Positions 27,517-37,337 are shown, counted from the stretch's first letter. The stretch is 64,000 bases of DNA from Planctomycetota bacterium (GCA_017303555.1 JAFLCN010000001.1:62001-126000); one strand, 5' to 3'. Translations and numbers: made by a program. Notes: a model not told the origin generated them from the sequence alone.

Positions 27517-27945
27517 CACTGGTTTCACTCCCGGAATCGTTGCCTTGCCCCGCATGCTTCACATGCCGCGCACAAGTCACGAACAAGCCACGGACAATTT
27601 TTCGCAGAACAAAGGTACCGATCGGTCTTGGAGCGCGCACGGCACCTGCGCAGTTCACCCGATCGCCGCGCGCCCGGCCGCGCGCGGATTCTCCGACTCA
27701 ATTTTTTTTCGATTTTCGCCTGCGAGCTCACCACTTTCCGCTCCGCTCTGGTAACGTGACGCCTCGGGTTCGGGGCGAATCTGTTCTGATTCGGGGGGTT
27801 ACGGGGTTTGGGTTTCCATCCAATTCTGCATCACGCGCTCGGGCGCGTGCTCTCGTTTCGGCACCACTTCACCCGGACATGTCCGTGCGCGGCGTTCTCG
27901 CCCGCGCACTCTGTTCCTTCCATCTTTTTTGGAGTTGGTGAAGAT
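27517..27945. other. Divergent intergenic region before the collagen-like gene
   Basis: This 429-base region has no convincing gene. It holds a GC hairpin (CCGCGCGC/GCGCGCGG at 27666-27687), an eight-T run at 27702-27709, and a second hairpin CACGCGC-TCGG-GCGCGTG at 27832-27849 in the presumed leader of the collagen-like gene. The first hairpin is followed 14 bases later by the T run, too far for a standard terminator. Confidence 0.55.
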
Positions 27946-30900
27946 ATGAAACGTTCGCAGAAGCACATTCAAGCTCTGGCTCTCGCGTGCGGTCTTGCCA
28001 TCGGACTCGGCGCTGCCGGACCGCTCGTGCGCCCCGTCCTGGCGCAGACTCCCGTCACTTCCAGCTTCGTCTACCAGGGCGAACTGCGAAACGGCGCCAG
28101 CGTCGTCGCGGAAACCGATCTGCGTTTCCGCCTCTACGACGCCGTCATCGGCGGCAACCAGATCGGCGTCGAACTCGGCGTCAACAACCTCACGCTCGTC
28201 CGCGGCCGCTTCAGCGTCACGCTCGATTTCGGCCCCGGCGCTTTCGCTGGCGATGAACGCTATCTCGAAATCGATGTCCGCTCTCCCGCCGGTGGTATGG
28301 GCCCGTATTCCACGCTCTCTCCCCGCCAGCGCATCGCCGTTGCGCCCTACGCCGCGTACGCGCTGAACGGAAACCCCGGCCCGGCAGGACCGCAAGGTAT
28401 CCCGGGCCCCATCGGGCCGCAGGGCGTCCCCGGAAATGACGGTGCGGTTGGGCCTGCCGGACCCGCTGGTCCTCAGGGAGTTCCGGGAAATGATGGCGCT
28501 GTCGGGCCCGCTGGACCTGCTGGTCCTCAGGGTTTGCAGGGAGTGCAAGGCCCGCAAGGTGACCCCGGTCTTGCCGGTCCGCAGGGAGTTCCCGGCCCGC
28601 AGGGTCCGCAAGGTCTGCAAGGTCCGGCGGGCCTCATCGGCCCGATGGGTCCGCAAGGTCTTCAAGGCGACCCGGGCATCAACGCTTCGCCCTACATCGT
28701 CGATGCCGGCGGCTCGGGCACGCACACGACAATTCAGGGCGCGATCGATGCCGCCGTCGGTGATGGATTCGGTGCGGGCAATCCAACCACGGTGCTCGTG
28801 CGCAACGGCTCGTACAACGAAAACGTCACGCTGGCCCCGGGCATCAATCTTCAGTCGGCCACGGCGGGCAAGTCGTTTGCCACTGCGATCAACGGCTCCG
28901 TCTCGCTCAGCGGCGAAGGCGTCGTCAGCATGAACGGCATCGATGTCAACGCCCCCACCAACTCCGACGCGATCACCGTCAACGGCGGCGCGTTCACGCA
29001 GTTGTATCTGTCCGACAGCGTCGCATACGCCAGCGGCACGGGCCGCTCGCTCGTGTTGAGCGCCGCAAGCAGCGCTTCGGGTGTCATCATCGACAACGTC
29101 AACTTCCGCTCCGTCGGTGGCGGCACCGGCACGCCCGTTGTCATCGGCTCGGGCACACTTCAGGGACGCAGCGGCACCTTCTGGCCCACCTCACCCGCGA
29201 CGCCCGCGATCGCCGCATCCGGAGGCGCGGTGTATCTGCAGACTGCTGATGTCTTCGGTCAAGTTGATCTCAGCGGCAACGCCGCGTTCAGCATCGGCAA
29301 CTCGCAGATCCGCTCGGGCAATCAGCCCGGCGTGCTCGACAACACCAGCGCCGACGTGCTCGTCGCGGACACTGGCTTCAACACCTTCACGGCAGGCAAC
29401 GTCGCGACCAACAACGGCGTGGGCGGCCTGTACTACACGCAGCTCACCTACACGCTCCCCGGTCAGGGCATGCCCCCGGGTGCGGTGCTCTTGCCCGGCT
29501 CCGGACCCGCTGGTCCGGCAGGCCCGCAAGGCCCGCAGGGAATTCAGGGCGTCGCAGGTCCGGCTGGCCCGCAAGGTGTGCAGGGCGTTCCCGGCAACGA
29601 TGGTGGAGTTGGTCCCGCCGGTCCGCAAGGTCCGCAGGGCAACCCCGGGCTCGCCGGGCCGCAAGGCGTGCAGGGACCACAGGGTGATCCGGGCGCGCAG
29701 GGCCCGATTGGGCCCATGGGGCCGCAGGGTCCGCAAGGGCCACAGGGCGTGCCGGGCACCAACGGCATCAATGGAGCTCGATACATCGTTGATGCTGGAG
29801 GCTTGGGAACGCAAACCACGATCCAGGCCGCGATCGATCAGGCAGTGGCGGACGGATACGGCGCAAGCAACCCCACCACCATCCTCGTTCGCAACGGAAC
29901 CTACGCAGAGAACCTCAATCTTGCCGCGGGCGTTCATCTCGCTTCGGCCACTGCCGGAAAGAACTTCGCGACTCAGGTGAACGGCAACACGGTCTTTGCC
30001 CCATCGGTGGGCGGCAACATCACGATCGTCGGGATCGAGTTTGCCGCTTCAACGGGCGATACGTTCACCATCAGCTCGCCGGCGTCCGGCGTTCAGGTGT
30101 ACATGGTTGATGCGGGCGTCACCGCAGCAGCCGGCGCGAACGATGCGGTCAAGATCGACACGACACTGGGTGGTCCCACCCCGGGGCTGATCGCGGACAA
30201 TTCCATTTTCCGTACGCAGGCTGGCGCGACGGGCTATCCGGTCGACATCCTGAGCGGAACGCTGCAGGGTCGAGGCAACACATTCTCTCCGCCCACCAAC
30301 GGGGTGGCGATTAACGTCGGTGCCGCGGGCCGCTCGTGGCTGCGGGACAGCGACATCTTCGGTCAGGCAATCGTCGGCTCGACCGCGTATTCGGCGACTT
30401 CGACGGTCTTCGAAGCCCGCAGCAGCCAGATCCGTCCGGGCAATCAGCCAAGCGTGATCGACAACACCGCGAGCCGCATCCTCATCGCCGACACGATGCT
30501 CGGTTCTCCGGGCGGTTCGTTTGTCGGCGATGCGTTCACCAACAACGGCTCCGGTGATGTGTGGTACGGAGGCGTGAAGTTCGTTCCGTCCAACACGCTC
30601 GCGATCCCCGCAGGCTCGACGCTGATCAGCATCGACTCCGGCCCGCAGGGCCCCGTCGGACCGCAGGGTCCCGCTGGTCCGCAGGGACCTGCTGGTCCCC
30701 AGGGCATCCAAGGTTTGGCAGGTCCGCAGGGCAGCCCCGGACTTGCAGGGCCTCAGGGTGTGCCAGGTGACCCCGGCGCGACAGGACCGCAGGGCCCGCA
30801 AGGAGTTCAGGGTGTTCAAGGTGTTGCGGGACCCAGCGGCCCCCAAGGCCCGGCCGGACCGGGGCTGAGCAATCTCTCCAGTTCAGTTTCGGGCGCGATC

Positions 30901-31320
30901 AACCAAACTCTGGTGGCGACTCCTGTTCAAACGCGATTCGTTCCGCTCACGCCATCCGGGAATCTTTCCACCACGGTGACGCTTACCGCAGGTCAACGCG
31001 TTCTGATCGAGGTTTCGGGGGCCTTCGGCGGAGGGACTGGGGGCACAGCCGGCGTGACAGGTTTTGGCCCATGCGTCCGCGATACCAGTGGCTCGACAAT
31101 CACTATGCTGGCAACGGACAACGCAATCACGATGACGCAGAATCGTCAGACTGTACTGACGCGTCAGTGGCTGTACTCGGTTCCGGCAGATGGCACATAC
31201 GAGATCGGTGGCTGCTACAGCGCGGGTGGAAGCAGCTCGGGCACTTGGCCCGCCATCACATACTCCAGCACAACCATGACGAACGGGCTCGGCACCGTCA
31301 CCATTCTGGTGTTCAACTAA
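27946..31320 (+). CDS. Large exported collagen-like surface protein
   Basis: The 1124-residue protein has a signal peptide (cleavage near VLAQT, about residue 31) and an N-terminal beta module ([31 protein letters not shown]). Three collagen-like Gly-x-y blocks follow at about residues 143-245, 520-610 and 899-973, separated by two homologous beta-rich domains of about 270-290 residues, each starting YIVDAGG, with TTIQxAID. A C-terminal beta domain of 150 residues ends the protein. Blocks are rich in GPQ and GPAGP. Collagen-like proteins form trimeric rods, so a surface fibre is likely. Neither sorting tail is present. GGAG lies 11 bases before the ATG. Confidence 0.92.
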   Translation: MKRSQKHIQALALACGLAIGLGAAGPLVRPVLAQTPVTSSFVYQGELRNGASVVAETDLRFRLYDAVIGGNQIGVELGVNNLTLVRGRFSVTLDFGPGAFAGDERYLEIDVRSPAGGMGPYSTLSPRQRIAVAPYAAYALNGNPGPAGPQGIPGPIGPQGVPGNDGAVGPAGPAGPQGVPGNDGAVGPAGPAGPQGLQGVQGPQGDPGLAGPQGVPGPQGPQGLQGPAGLIGPMGPQGLQGDPGINASPYIVDAGGSGTHTTIQGAIDAAVGDGFGAGNPTTVLVRNGSYNENVTLAPGINLQSATAGKSFATAINGSVSLSGEGVVSMNGIDVNAPTNSDAITVNGGAFTQLYLSDSVAYASGTGRSLVLSAASSASGVIIDNVNFRSVGGGTGTPVVIGSGTLQGRSGTFWPTSPATPAIAASGGAVYLQTADVFGQVDLSGNAAFSIGNSQIRSGNQPGVLDNTSADVLVADTGFNTFTAGNVATNNGVGGLYYTQLTYTLPGQGMPPGAVLLPGSGPAGPAGPQGPQGIQGVAGPAGPQGVQGVPGNDGGVGPAGPQGPQGNPGLAGPQGVQGPQGDPGAQGPIGPMGPQGPQGPQGVPGTNGINGARYIVDAGGLGTQTTIQAAIDQAVADGYGASNPTTILVRNGTYAENLNLAAGVHLASATAGKNFATQVNGNTVFAPSVGGNITIVGIEFAASTGDTFTISSPASGVQVYMVDAGVTAAAGANDAVKIDTTLGGPTPGLIADNSIFRTQAGATGYPVDILSGTLQGRGNTFSPPTNGVAINVGAAGRSWLRDSDIFGQAIVGSTAYSATSTVFEARSSQIRPGNQPSVIDNTASRILIADTMLGSPGGSFVGDAFTNNGSGDVWYGGVKFVPSNTLAIPAGSTLISIDSGPQGPVGPQGPAGPQGPAGPQGIQGLAGPQGSPGLAGPQGVPGDPGATGPQGPQGVQGVQGVAGPSGPQGPAGPGLSNLSSSVSGAINQTLVATPVQTRFVPLTPSGNLSTTVTLTAGQRVLIEVSGAFGGGTGGTAGVTGFGPCVRDTSGSTITMLATDNAITMTQNRQTVLTRQWLYSVPADGTYEIGGCYSAGGSSSGTWPAITYSSTTMTNGLGTVTILVFN
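28372..28680 (+). repeat. Collagen-like block 1
   Basis: Uninterrupted Gly-x-y triplets encoded by 9-base-periodic DNA, rich in GPQG and GPAG. A six-triplet unit starting [10 protein letters not shown] is repeated in tandem. Confidence 0.9.
29503..29775 (+). repeat. Collagen-like block 2
   Basis: Gly-x-y triplets with the same preferred GPQ codons as block 1, followed by the second YIVDAGG beta domain. Confidence 0.9.
30640..30863 (+). repeat. Collagen-like block 3
   Basis: Gly-x-y triplets preceding the C-terminal domain, opening with repeated [10 protein letters not shown] units. Confidence 0.9.
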
Positions 31321-31395
31321 GCGAGCGCAACTCGCGAAAGTGGCACACATCAGCGTGCGCTGTTCGCATCTGATACTCCAACTGAGTACACCAGC

Positions 31396-32334
31396 ATGAA
31401 ACAAAACAAACACATTCAGCATGCACTTCTGGGCGCTGCGGCCCTGCTGGCAACTTCGCCGGCATCCGCCCGTCCAGTCCCCCTTTGCGAAACCACCGTC
31501 TTCACCCCGTTCGATGTGCCCGCGTTGCAGAACAACAACGACGGGCCCGCGATCGAGATCGGGATGAAGTTCAGTTCGACCGTTGCGGGCAATGTCGTCG
31601 GCGCGCGCTACTACATGGGCGCGAGCAACAACGGTGTCTGCACCGCGACACTCTGGACCAGCGCGGGTGTGCCGCTGGCTTCGGCGGTTTTCCCGCCGTT
31701 TGCCGGGCCGGGCTGGAACGAGGTGATGTTCTCGAGCCCGATTCCCATCAACGCCAATCAGACGTACGTGATCTCGACCCTGTCCGCCAACGGCTGGTAC
31801 GAGGCCTCGTACAACGTCTTCGATTCCCCCGTTCTCAGCCCGCCCCTGCGGGGTTTGGCCGGGGGTGAGGACGGTCCGAACGGCGTGTACATGTACGGAG
31901 GCGGGTTCCCGACCAACGGCTTCCTCAATTCCAGTTACTTCGTCGACGTCGTCTTCGAGAGTCCGTGCGATGACTATGACCTGTCGTGGCACACCATCGA
32001 CTGCGGCGGGGGCACCAGCACCAGCGGATTCTTCACGCTCAACGGCACTTCGGGACAGCCCGACGCCGGACGCCTGACGGGCGGGACCTTCACACTGGTC
32101 GGCGGGTACTGGGGCGCCGCCGGAGGGGCGCCCTCGTGCCCGGCCGATTTCAACGACGACGGCCTCGTGGACGATGCCGACTTCGTGCTCTTCGCCGGTT
32201 GGTACGACATTCTGGACTGCGCGGCACCCGAAATGACGCCGGGTTGCCCCGCCGACCTGAACGCAGACAACGAGGTCAACGATCTGGACTTCGTGATCTT
32301 CGCCAACGCCTACGACGAACTGCTCTGCCCATAA
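31396..32334 (+). CDS. Secreted DUF4082-type protein with dockerin-like tail
   Basis: The 312-residue protein has a signal peptide (cleavage near ASA-RP, about residue 26), a DUF4082-like beta domain (about 35-190; GMKFSSTVAGNVVGARYY, VCTATLW, WNEVMFSSPIPI), a linker, and a C-terminal tail of about 65 residues with two calcium-loop motifs (DFNDDGLVDDADF and DLNADNEVNDLDF) bounded by cysteines. This matches what is called a GC-type dockerin domain in Phycisphaerae (name from memory). DUF4082 often accompanies carbohydrate-active proteins. The tail probably anchors or sorts the protein. A strong terminator follows. Confidence 0.88.
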   Translation: MKQNKHIQHALLGAAALLATSPASARPVPLCETTVFTPFDVPALQNNNDGPAIEIGMKFSSTVAGNVVGARYYMGASNNGVCTATLWTSAGVPLASAVFPPFAGPGWNEVMFSSPIPINANQTYVISTLSANGWYEASYNVFDSPVLSPPLRGLAGGEDGPNGVYMYGGGFPTNGFLNSSYFVDVVFESPCDDYDLSWHTIDCGGGTSTSGFFTLNGTSGQPDAGRLTGGTFTLVGGYWGAAGGAPSCPADFNDDGLVDDADFVLFAGWYDILDCAAPEMTPGCPADLNADNEVNDLDFVIFANAYDELLCP

Positions 32335-32361
32335 GCAGACGCTTCTATGAGGTTCGATTCA

Positions 32362-32396
32362 CCGCCCGCGCTGACGCGGGCGGTTTTCTTTTTTTT
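32362..32396 (+). terminator. Strong intrinsic terminator
   Basis: A perfect 9-bp stem CCGCCCGCG/CGCGGGCGG with loop CTGA is followed by TTTTCTTTTTTTT. It lies 27 bases after the stop of the DUF4082 gene. Confidence 0.95.
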
Positions 32397-32419
32397 GAGA
32401 CGCACGTTTGCAATCCCGG

Positions 32420-33682
32420 TCAGCGGGGCGGCGCCTCGAGATCGAAACGGCGGCTGAGCGTGGTCGCGATCGGCGGGTACATCATCTCGAAACGCCATCC
32501 AGTGAACTCGTCGATCGGCTTCCCGAGTTTGGACGTCACGTCCGAAACCATCGCCGAGTACCACGACATATACGGGCAGAGCGTGCCCGCCAGACCGCCG
32601 GGGAGTCGCTGTGTCTGTTCCGCCAGGGGGAGCGATTGACGCTCGAAGTCCGCCTCGTTGTTCACGTGCGGGAAAAGAAGCCGGTCGAGAAGCTGCGTCT
32701 TGGGCGCGTGTGTGACGTTCAGATCCCGGTGGATGAACATGTCGAACATCACGCGTTCAACCGGCAGGTTGAGCAGCACCATGAACCCGGCCGTCTCGGG
32801 CGTGGCGGAATAGCGCTCGTACAACTGGCGCAAACGCGTGCCGAAGACGCACGTTGTCAGCCCTTCGTTGCCCACCGGGCCCGATGCGAGCTCGAAACGC
32901 CGGTAATCGCCCGATTCGACGACCTGGATATCGGGTTCGGGCGGGTTGGAGAAACGCTTATAGACCTGCGCGCGACCCTCGCCCGGGCCGCTCGGATCGA
33001 TCGGTTCCTTTCGGAATCGGACCGCTTCGCCGGTGGACTTATGCACCGCCTCGTAGCTCAGGGGCACCGCCTGGGTGCGCAGACGCCGGAAGCCGACAAA
33101 GCCGTTCACGTGACCGGCATCGAGCATGTTCGGATCATCGGGAGACGGATAGACAAAGACGGTGACGAAGCGGGTGCGAGCCTGCACGCCCCAGACGCCG
33201 CAGGCGCCTTCGAAAAGTTTGCGCCGCGCCTTTTCCGCCTCCGCCGTCGCCTTCACGTCTCCGTGATTGGCCATCAGCATCGCCAGCGTCTTGCGATCAC
33301 CGGAGCACGCGGCCAGCGCCGCCTCGAACTCGTCGAGCGCCGCGAGCGTGGAGCCGATGGCATTCTCCGGCGCACCCTTGCGCCGGCAGGCCTCCAGGAA
33401 CTTGGCCATGCTCTGCACCCCCGGAACGTCGCTTGCCGCCAACGTGGGGTTGGACTCCTGGACCATCCTGGTGAGTCTCCAGGTCAGGCCACGATTGATT
33501 CCAAGCTCCCGCGCGGACTCGCGCGTCTTGGTCGGATCGACCCCGACCAATGCAAACAGACTGGCCACCTCGGCCCGGGCGCGGTGAAAGGCGGTAATGA
33601 CGCTTTCAAGCGTGGCTCCGCGGGGTGCGGCGAAGTGATCCGTGTGTTCTCGGACGTTCGATTCGGGAGCAGCGGTAGACAT
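32420..33682 (-). CDS. Uncharacterised protein with a possible N-terminal HTH
   Basis: I do not recognise the 420-residue family. Residues 53-75 (TRESARELGINRGLTWRLTR) look like a helix-turn-helix. The rest is an alpha/beta domain of about 300 residues with no signal peptide or membrane segment, so it is cytoplasmic. The ATG at 33682 has AGAGG five bases upstream; the open frame beyond it runs through the promoter region and is not coding. The gene is transcribed away from a 216-base region full of TGTCA/TGACA half-sites, which fits a regulator acting on its own promoter and the divergent PEP-CTERM-like gene. That is inference. Confidence 0.72.
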   Translation of the reverse strand: MSTAAPESNVREHTDHFAAPRGATLESVITAFHRARAEVASLFALVGVDPTKTRESARELGINRGLTWRLTRMVQESNPTLAASDVPGVQSMAKFLEACRRKGAPENAIGSTLAALDEFEAALAACSGDRKTLAMLMANHGDVKATAEAEKARRKLFEGACGVWGVQARTRFVTVFVYPSPDDPNMLDAGHVNGFVGFRRLRTQAVPLSYEAVHKSTGEAVRFRKEPIDPSGPGEGRAQVYKRFSNPPEPDIQVVESGDYRRFELASGPVGNEGLTTCVFGTRLRQLYERYSATPETAGFMVLLNLPVERVMFDMFIHRDLNVTHAPKTQLLDRLLFPHVNNEADFERQSLPLAEQTQRLPGGLAGTLCPYMSWYSAMVSDVTSKLGKPIDEFTGWRFEMMYPPIATTLSRRFDLEAPPR

Positions 33683-33711
33683 GAAGCCTCTTTTCAGTAG
33701 GAAAGCCTGCC

Positions 33712-33729
33712 GTGTCAATCGGGTGACAC
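33712..33729. promoter_or_regulatory. Inverted repeat GTGTCA-N6-TGACAC
   Basis: A perfect 6-bp inverted repeat with a six-base spacer, 30 bases upstream of the 420-residue protein gene. It is one of several TGTCA/TGACA sites between 33712 and 33800. Confidence 0.5.
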
Positions 33730-33782
33730 AGCGAAAAGTATACCATGACACAATCTGGACACGAGTTAGATTGTCAAAGATT

Positions 33783-33798
33783 TTGTCAATATTGACAC
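33783..33798. promoter_or_regulatory. Palindrome TGTCAATATTGACA
   Basis: A perfect 14-bp palindrome (33784-33797) preceded by another TTGTCAA at 33771-33777. Its half-site is the same as in the repeat at 33712. The region is AT-rich for this genome and divergent, so a shared operator is plausible. Confidence 0.55.
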
Positions 33799-33898
33799 TT
33801 GACGTGACGTTCTGATTCCAGTAATCTCCTGTCGCCGCAGTGATGGGGACGTGTGTTTCCGCTCGGCGCGAATTGAGTGCTTTCGAGGAGAAGAGACC

Positions 33899-34549
33899 AT
33901 GCATCGGACCTGCGTTTCCGCCGCGGCTGTCGCTGCCGCCCTGACCATCGCGTCGTTTTCCGGCGCGGCGATCACGATCACCCAGAACACGGCTGCGGCC
34001 CCGACCTATTCCACGGTGCTGAATTTCGATCAGCCTGGCTCGCCGACCGGCACACCGATCGCGAGCAACTCGTTTGCCGCGTGGGGCCTTTCGAACTTTG
34101 GCACGGGTGACAACCCGAACGCGATCAACGTCAGCCAGGTGAACACCACCCCCGGTTTCGGGTGGCTTGGCACCGGCAACGTGGCCCACGGCACGTGGGG
34201 TCTGTACATGAACTTCTCGAGCCAGTTGACGTCCTTCTCGGGTCAGTACTGGGACGACTCGGGCCCCGGCACGTTCTTCGGCGGCGGCGCCGCGATCGGC
34301 GTCTATCGCGACAACGTTGAAGTCGCGAACTTTTTCGTTTCCAATCCGGCGTTCAATCCGGTCGGAGCCTCGTGGTTCAATATCACGACTTCCGACGGTG
34401 ACACCTTTGACGAGATCCGTTTCGTCGGGTTCGGGTTCTTCCCGACCTCGTACGTGGACAACCTCTCGTGGGATTCGGTGCCTGCCCCCTCGACGTTCGG
34501 CCTGCTCGCGTTGAGCGGCATCGTCGCCGGCCGTCGCCGTCGCGCCTGA
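33899..34549 (+). CDS. Exported protein with PEP-CTERM-like tail
   Basis: The 216-residue protein has a signal peptide (cleavage after about residue 23), a beta-sandwich-like domain with LNFDQPGSP near its start and FDEIRFVGFGF near its end, and the tail VPAPS, a hydrophobic stretch and AGRRRRA. The domain pattern is common in PEP-CTERM-tagged proteins of unknown function. GAGGAG precedes the ATG by eight or nine bases. It is divergent from the putative HTH protein, with the palindromes in between. Confidence 0.85.
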   Translation: MHRTCVSAAAVAAALTIASFSGAAITITQNTAAAPTYSTVLNFDQPGSPTGTPIASNSFAAWGLSNFGTGDNPNAINVSQVNTTPGFGWLGTGNVAHGTWGLYMNFSSQLTSFSGQYWDDSGPGTFFGGGAAIGVYRDNVEVANFFVSNPAFNPVGASWFNITTSDGDTFDEIRFVGFGFFPTSYVDNLSWDSVPAPSTFGLLALSGIVAGRRRRA

Positions 34550-34570
34550 GAACTTCCACCGCTCTCCGAA

Positions 34571-34604
34571 GCGCGTCGCCGAAAGGCGATGCGCCTCTTT
34601 CGTT
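34571..34604 (+). terminator. Hairpin after the PEP-CTERM-like gene
   Basis: Stem GCGCGTCGCC/GGCGATGCGC with one G-T pair and loop GAAA, followed by CTCTTTCGTT. Moderate terminator candidate. Confidence 0.6.
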
Positions 34605-34642
34605 CTGTTCCGCACCCTCACGCACCTCTCGGATACAAGCAC

Positions 34643-35941
34643 ATGAATCGTCCGCTCCACGTGGCTCTATTGGCCGCTTCCGCCATCGCCTCGGTCCGCA
34701 CATTCGGCGCGCCGTGGATCGAAGAGATCCCGCCGGGGTTCTACGTGTGCGACCTCTCCTATGACGGTTCGGTCGCGGCGGGCAACATTGTCGGCGACGG
34801 CTCGTACGAGACGTTCCGCTGGACGCGCGCGGGCAGCGTTGAGTTCTTGGGTCTCGCCTCGGTTCCCGAGATCGGAGCGGGCGGCGGATCGCCGGATATT
34901 TCGTACAACGGCGACTGCATCTCCGCATCGATTCTCAGCTCGGACAGAAACCTCACGCTCGGTCACTGGAACATCAACAGCGGATGGTCGGAGGCTTTCC
35001 CGCCCTTGCCGTCGCACGTGTACTCGCAGGATCAGACGTACGGCTCGGCGTGGGGAATGTCGGGCGATGGAAAGCATGTAACGGGCTACTACATCTCCGC
35101 GAATCTTGCATCGGGCGTGCAGGCCTGCTCGTGGGCACCGGGCGGCGTCGTCACTGATCTTCCTGCCACCCGCGCCCGCGTCAACGCGGCGAGCTATGAC
35201 GGGTCGGTCGTGGGCGGCTGGGAGGACTCCGGATTTGGTCCGTGGATCCCCACGGTCTGGCGGAACGGCGTGAAATACCCGCTCAGCGGTTCGCTCGGGT
35301 CGACGCAAGCCAACAGCATCAATATCGACGGCAGCATCGTCGTCGGTGATGCGCCGGATGAATGGGGCGGGATGAAGGTCGCGACAATCTGGCGCTGGAA
35401 TGGCGTCGAATACACGCAGCAAGATTGCGGTTACCTCCCGGAGACTTCGTACTCGCTCGGCGGTTCGCGTTTCACGGGCGTGACCGACGACGGCGCGATC
35501 GCGGTTGGGTCGAACCAATTGGCCTTCAATCCGGGCCAAGGGGTCAAAGCGATCATCTGGACCGAAGCGACCGGGCTTGTCAGCGGCGATGACTTCATCG
35601 CATCACTCGGCCTTGAGCTTCCAGAGAACTTTGAGCTGCGCGACTTTCAGGCCATTTCACCGGACGGCTCGGTGATTGCGGCCGCCGGCATGAACTCGGA
35701 TTGGTTTACCTTCCAGACAATCCTCATCCATCTCCGCGAGCCGTGCCCCGCGGACACGAACAACGACCGCCAGGTTGACGACGCGGATTTCGTTTCGTTC
35801 GCGGGCGCGTACGACATGCTCGATTGCTCGGCTCCGGGTATGCCGCTTCGTTGCCCCTCGGACCTGAACCGCGACGGCATGGTGGACGACGCAGACTTCG
35901 TGCTCTTCGCCGGCGCGTACGACGTGCTCGTTTGCGATTGA
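34643..35941 (+). CDS. Secreted HAF-repeat protein with dockerin-like tail, paralogue A
   Basis: The 432-residue protein has a signal peptide (cleavage near FGA-PW, about residue 23), about six repeats of the extracellular HAF type (SYDGSVAAGN, FRWTRAGSVEFLG, DGSVVGGWED), and a two-loop dockerin-like tail (DTNNDRQVDDADF, DLNRDGMVDDADF) with flanking cysteines. HAF repeats probably form a beta-propeller. It is paralogous along its whole length to the next gene. Its function is unknown; surface binding is a guess. Confidence 0.86.
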   Translation: MNRPLHVALLAASAIASVRTFGAPWIEEIPPGFYVCDLSYDGSVAAGNIVGDGSYETFRWTRAGSVEFLGLASVPEIGAGGGSPDISYNGDCISASILSSDRNLTLGHWNINSGWSEAFPPLPSHVYSQDQTYGSAWGMSGDGKHVTGYYISANLASGVQACSWAPGGVVTDLPATRARVNAASYDGSVVGGWEDSGFGPWIPTVWRNGVKYPLSGSLGSTQANSINIDGSIVVGDAPDEWGGMKVATIWRWNGVEYTQQDCGYLPETSYSLGGSRFTGVTDDGAIAVGSNQLAFNPGQGVKAIIWTEATGLVSGDDFIASLGLELPENFELRDFQAISPDGSVIAAAGMNSDWFTFQTILIHLREPCPADTNNDRQVDDADFVSFAGAYDMLDCSAPGMPLRCPSDLNRDGMVDDADFVLFAGAYDVLVCD

Positions 35942-35965
35942 GTGCCGACCGACTTCTCTCCCATC

Positions 35966-35999
35966 AGAGCCGACTCGCCTGACCGCGGTGCGGCTCTTT
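35966..35999 (+). terminator. Hairpin between the two HAF paralogues
   Basis: Stem AGAGCCG/CGGCTCT with an 18-base loop and TTTC after it. Moderate terminator candidate located 25 bases after the stop. Confidence 0.5.
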
Positions 36000-36043
36000 C
36001 GAAGCAGACCTTCCTCGGCACACCAACTTTTCGGAGTCAGCTC

Positions 36044-37330
36044 ATGTTGAAGCGGTATAGCAGCGCTCTTGTTTTCTCCATCGCCGGTTTCTGCATGGCA
36101 GGCCCGAGCGTGACGTACATCAAGCCGGGGTATCTGGCGGGGAGCTTGTCGTACGACGGCACGGCTGCCGCTGGAAACGTCGTTTCGGACGGAAGCTACG
36201 AGACCTTCCGCTGGACTTCGTCGGACGGAGCGGCGCGGCTCGGCATGGCCTCGTATCCGGTGATCAGCCGCGCATCGGGCACGCCGGATATCTCCTTCAA
36301 CGGCAAGCGTGTGTCGGCTTCGATCGTGAGCAGCGATTTCCAGCTCACGCAGGGGCTTTGGGACGTCGTTTCGGGCTGGACGGAGCTGATGCCCCCAGAA
36401 GCGCCCGGCGGCGCGCTGGTCGATGACGGATACGGATCGGCGTGGGGCTTGTCGGGCAACGGAGAATGCGTCACCGGCTTTTTCTGGTCGGCGAGCTACC
36501 GGGCGCAGGCATCCATCTGGTCGAGTTCGAATGGAGTGACCGCGCTGGGCCAGATCGACGGACGCAGCGCTCGCGCCAACGCGACGAGCTACGACGGCGG
36601 TGTGTGCGGCGGCTGGGAAGAGAATGAATGGGGTTCCTGGATGCCTCGCGCCTGGCGGAACGGCACCAAGTATGAACTCCACAACGAAGACGGCGGCGTC
36701 AATCAGGTTGAAGCTGTGAATGCCGATGGCAGCGTGCTCGGCGGAAGCAGCCGTGACAACGAAGTTGCCTACAACGTTGCCACGCTCTGGTACTGGAACG
36801 GCGCTTCGTACGACACGGTGCAGCTCGGCGCGCTGATCGACGCGTACCCCGAGCAAACCACTGCGGCGATCATGGGCGTTAGCGCTGATGGCTCTATCGC
36901 CGTGGGCGTACACATGGCTTTCTGGGGATCGACCACCGGGATCGTGTGGACGGCGTCCACAGGCTTGATCCCCGCGACGGACTACTTTGCTTTGATCGGC
37001 GCTCCGATCCCGGCGACGTACGCAGTCCTCGACTGCTCGGCGATCTCGGCGGACGGCTCGGCGATCGCGGCAACGCTGATGGACACGACGACCTTCCAGA
37101 CGCGCACCGCCATCGTTCGTTCGCGCGCGGTGTGCCCCGGTGATCTGAACAACGACGGACAAGTGGACGATGCCGATTTCGTCTCGTTCGCGGCGCAGTA
37201 CGACGTGTTGGACTGCGCCGACAGCGCGATGCCCGGTTACTGCCGCGGCGACATGAACAACGACGGTTTCGTTGACGACGCCGACTTTGTTCTGTTCGCG
37301 CAGGCGTACGACCAGCTTGTCTGTCCGTGA
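36044..37330 (+). CDS. Secreted HAF-repeat protein with dockerin-like tail, paralogue B
   Basis: The 428-residue protein closely follows paralogue A: PGYLAGSLSYDGTAAAGNVV, SDGSYETFRW, SGNGECVTG, SYDGGVCGGWEENEWG, then two tail loops DLNNDGQVDDADF and DMNNDGFVDDADF. The signal peptide ends near residue 19. GGAG lies seven bases before the ATG at 36044. Divergence is strongest in the middle repeats, as expected after an old tandem duplication. Confidence 0.87.
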   Translation: MLKRYSSALVFSIAGFCMAGPSVTYIKPGYLAGSLSYDGTAAAGNVVSDGSYETFRWTSSDGAARLGMASYPVISRASGTPDISFNGKRVSASIVSSDFQLTQGLWDVVSGWTELMPPEAPGGALVDDGYGSAWGLSGNGECVTGFFWSASYRAQASIWSSSNGVTALGQIDGRSARANATSYDGGVCGGWEENEWGSWMPRAWRNGTKYELHNEDGGVNQVEAVNADGSVLGGSSRDNEVAYNVATLWYWNGASYDTVQLGALIDAYPEQTTAAIMGVSADGSIAVGVHMAFWGSTTGIVWTASTGLIPATDYFALIGAPIPATYAVLDCSAISADGSAIAATLMDTTTFQTRTAIVRSRAVCPGDLNNDGQVDDADFVSFAAQYDVLDCADSAMPGYCRGDMNNDGFVDDADFVLFAQAYDQLVCP

Positions 37331-37337
37331 CTGTTCC

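Noticed and set aside
27666-27709. GC hairpin and T run as an intrinsic terminator
   Set aside because: The T run starts 14 bases after the stem, and no plus-strand gene ends just upstream.
28372-30863. Periodic DNA in three blocks, considered as CRISPR or a satellite array
   Set aside because: The 9-base period encodes Gly-x-y triplets in one open frame; there are no spacers.
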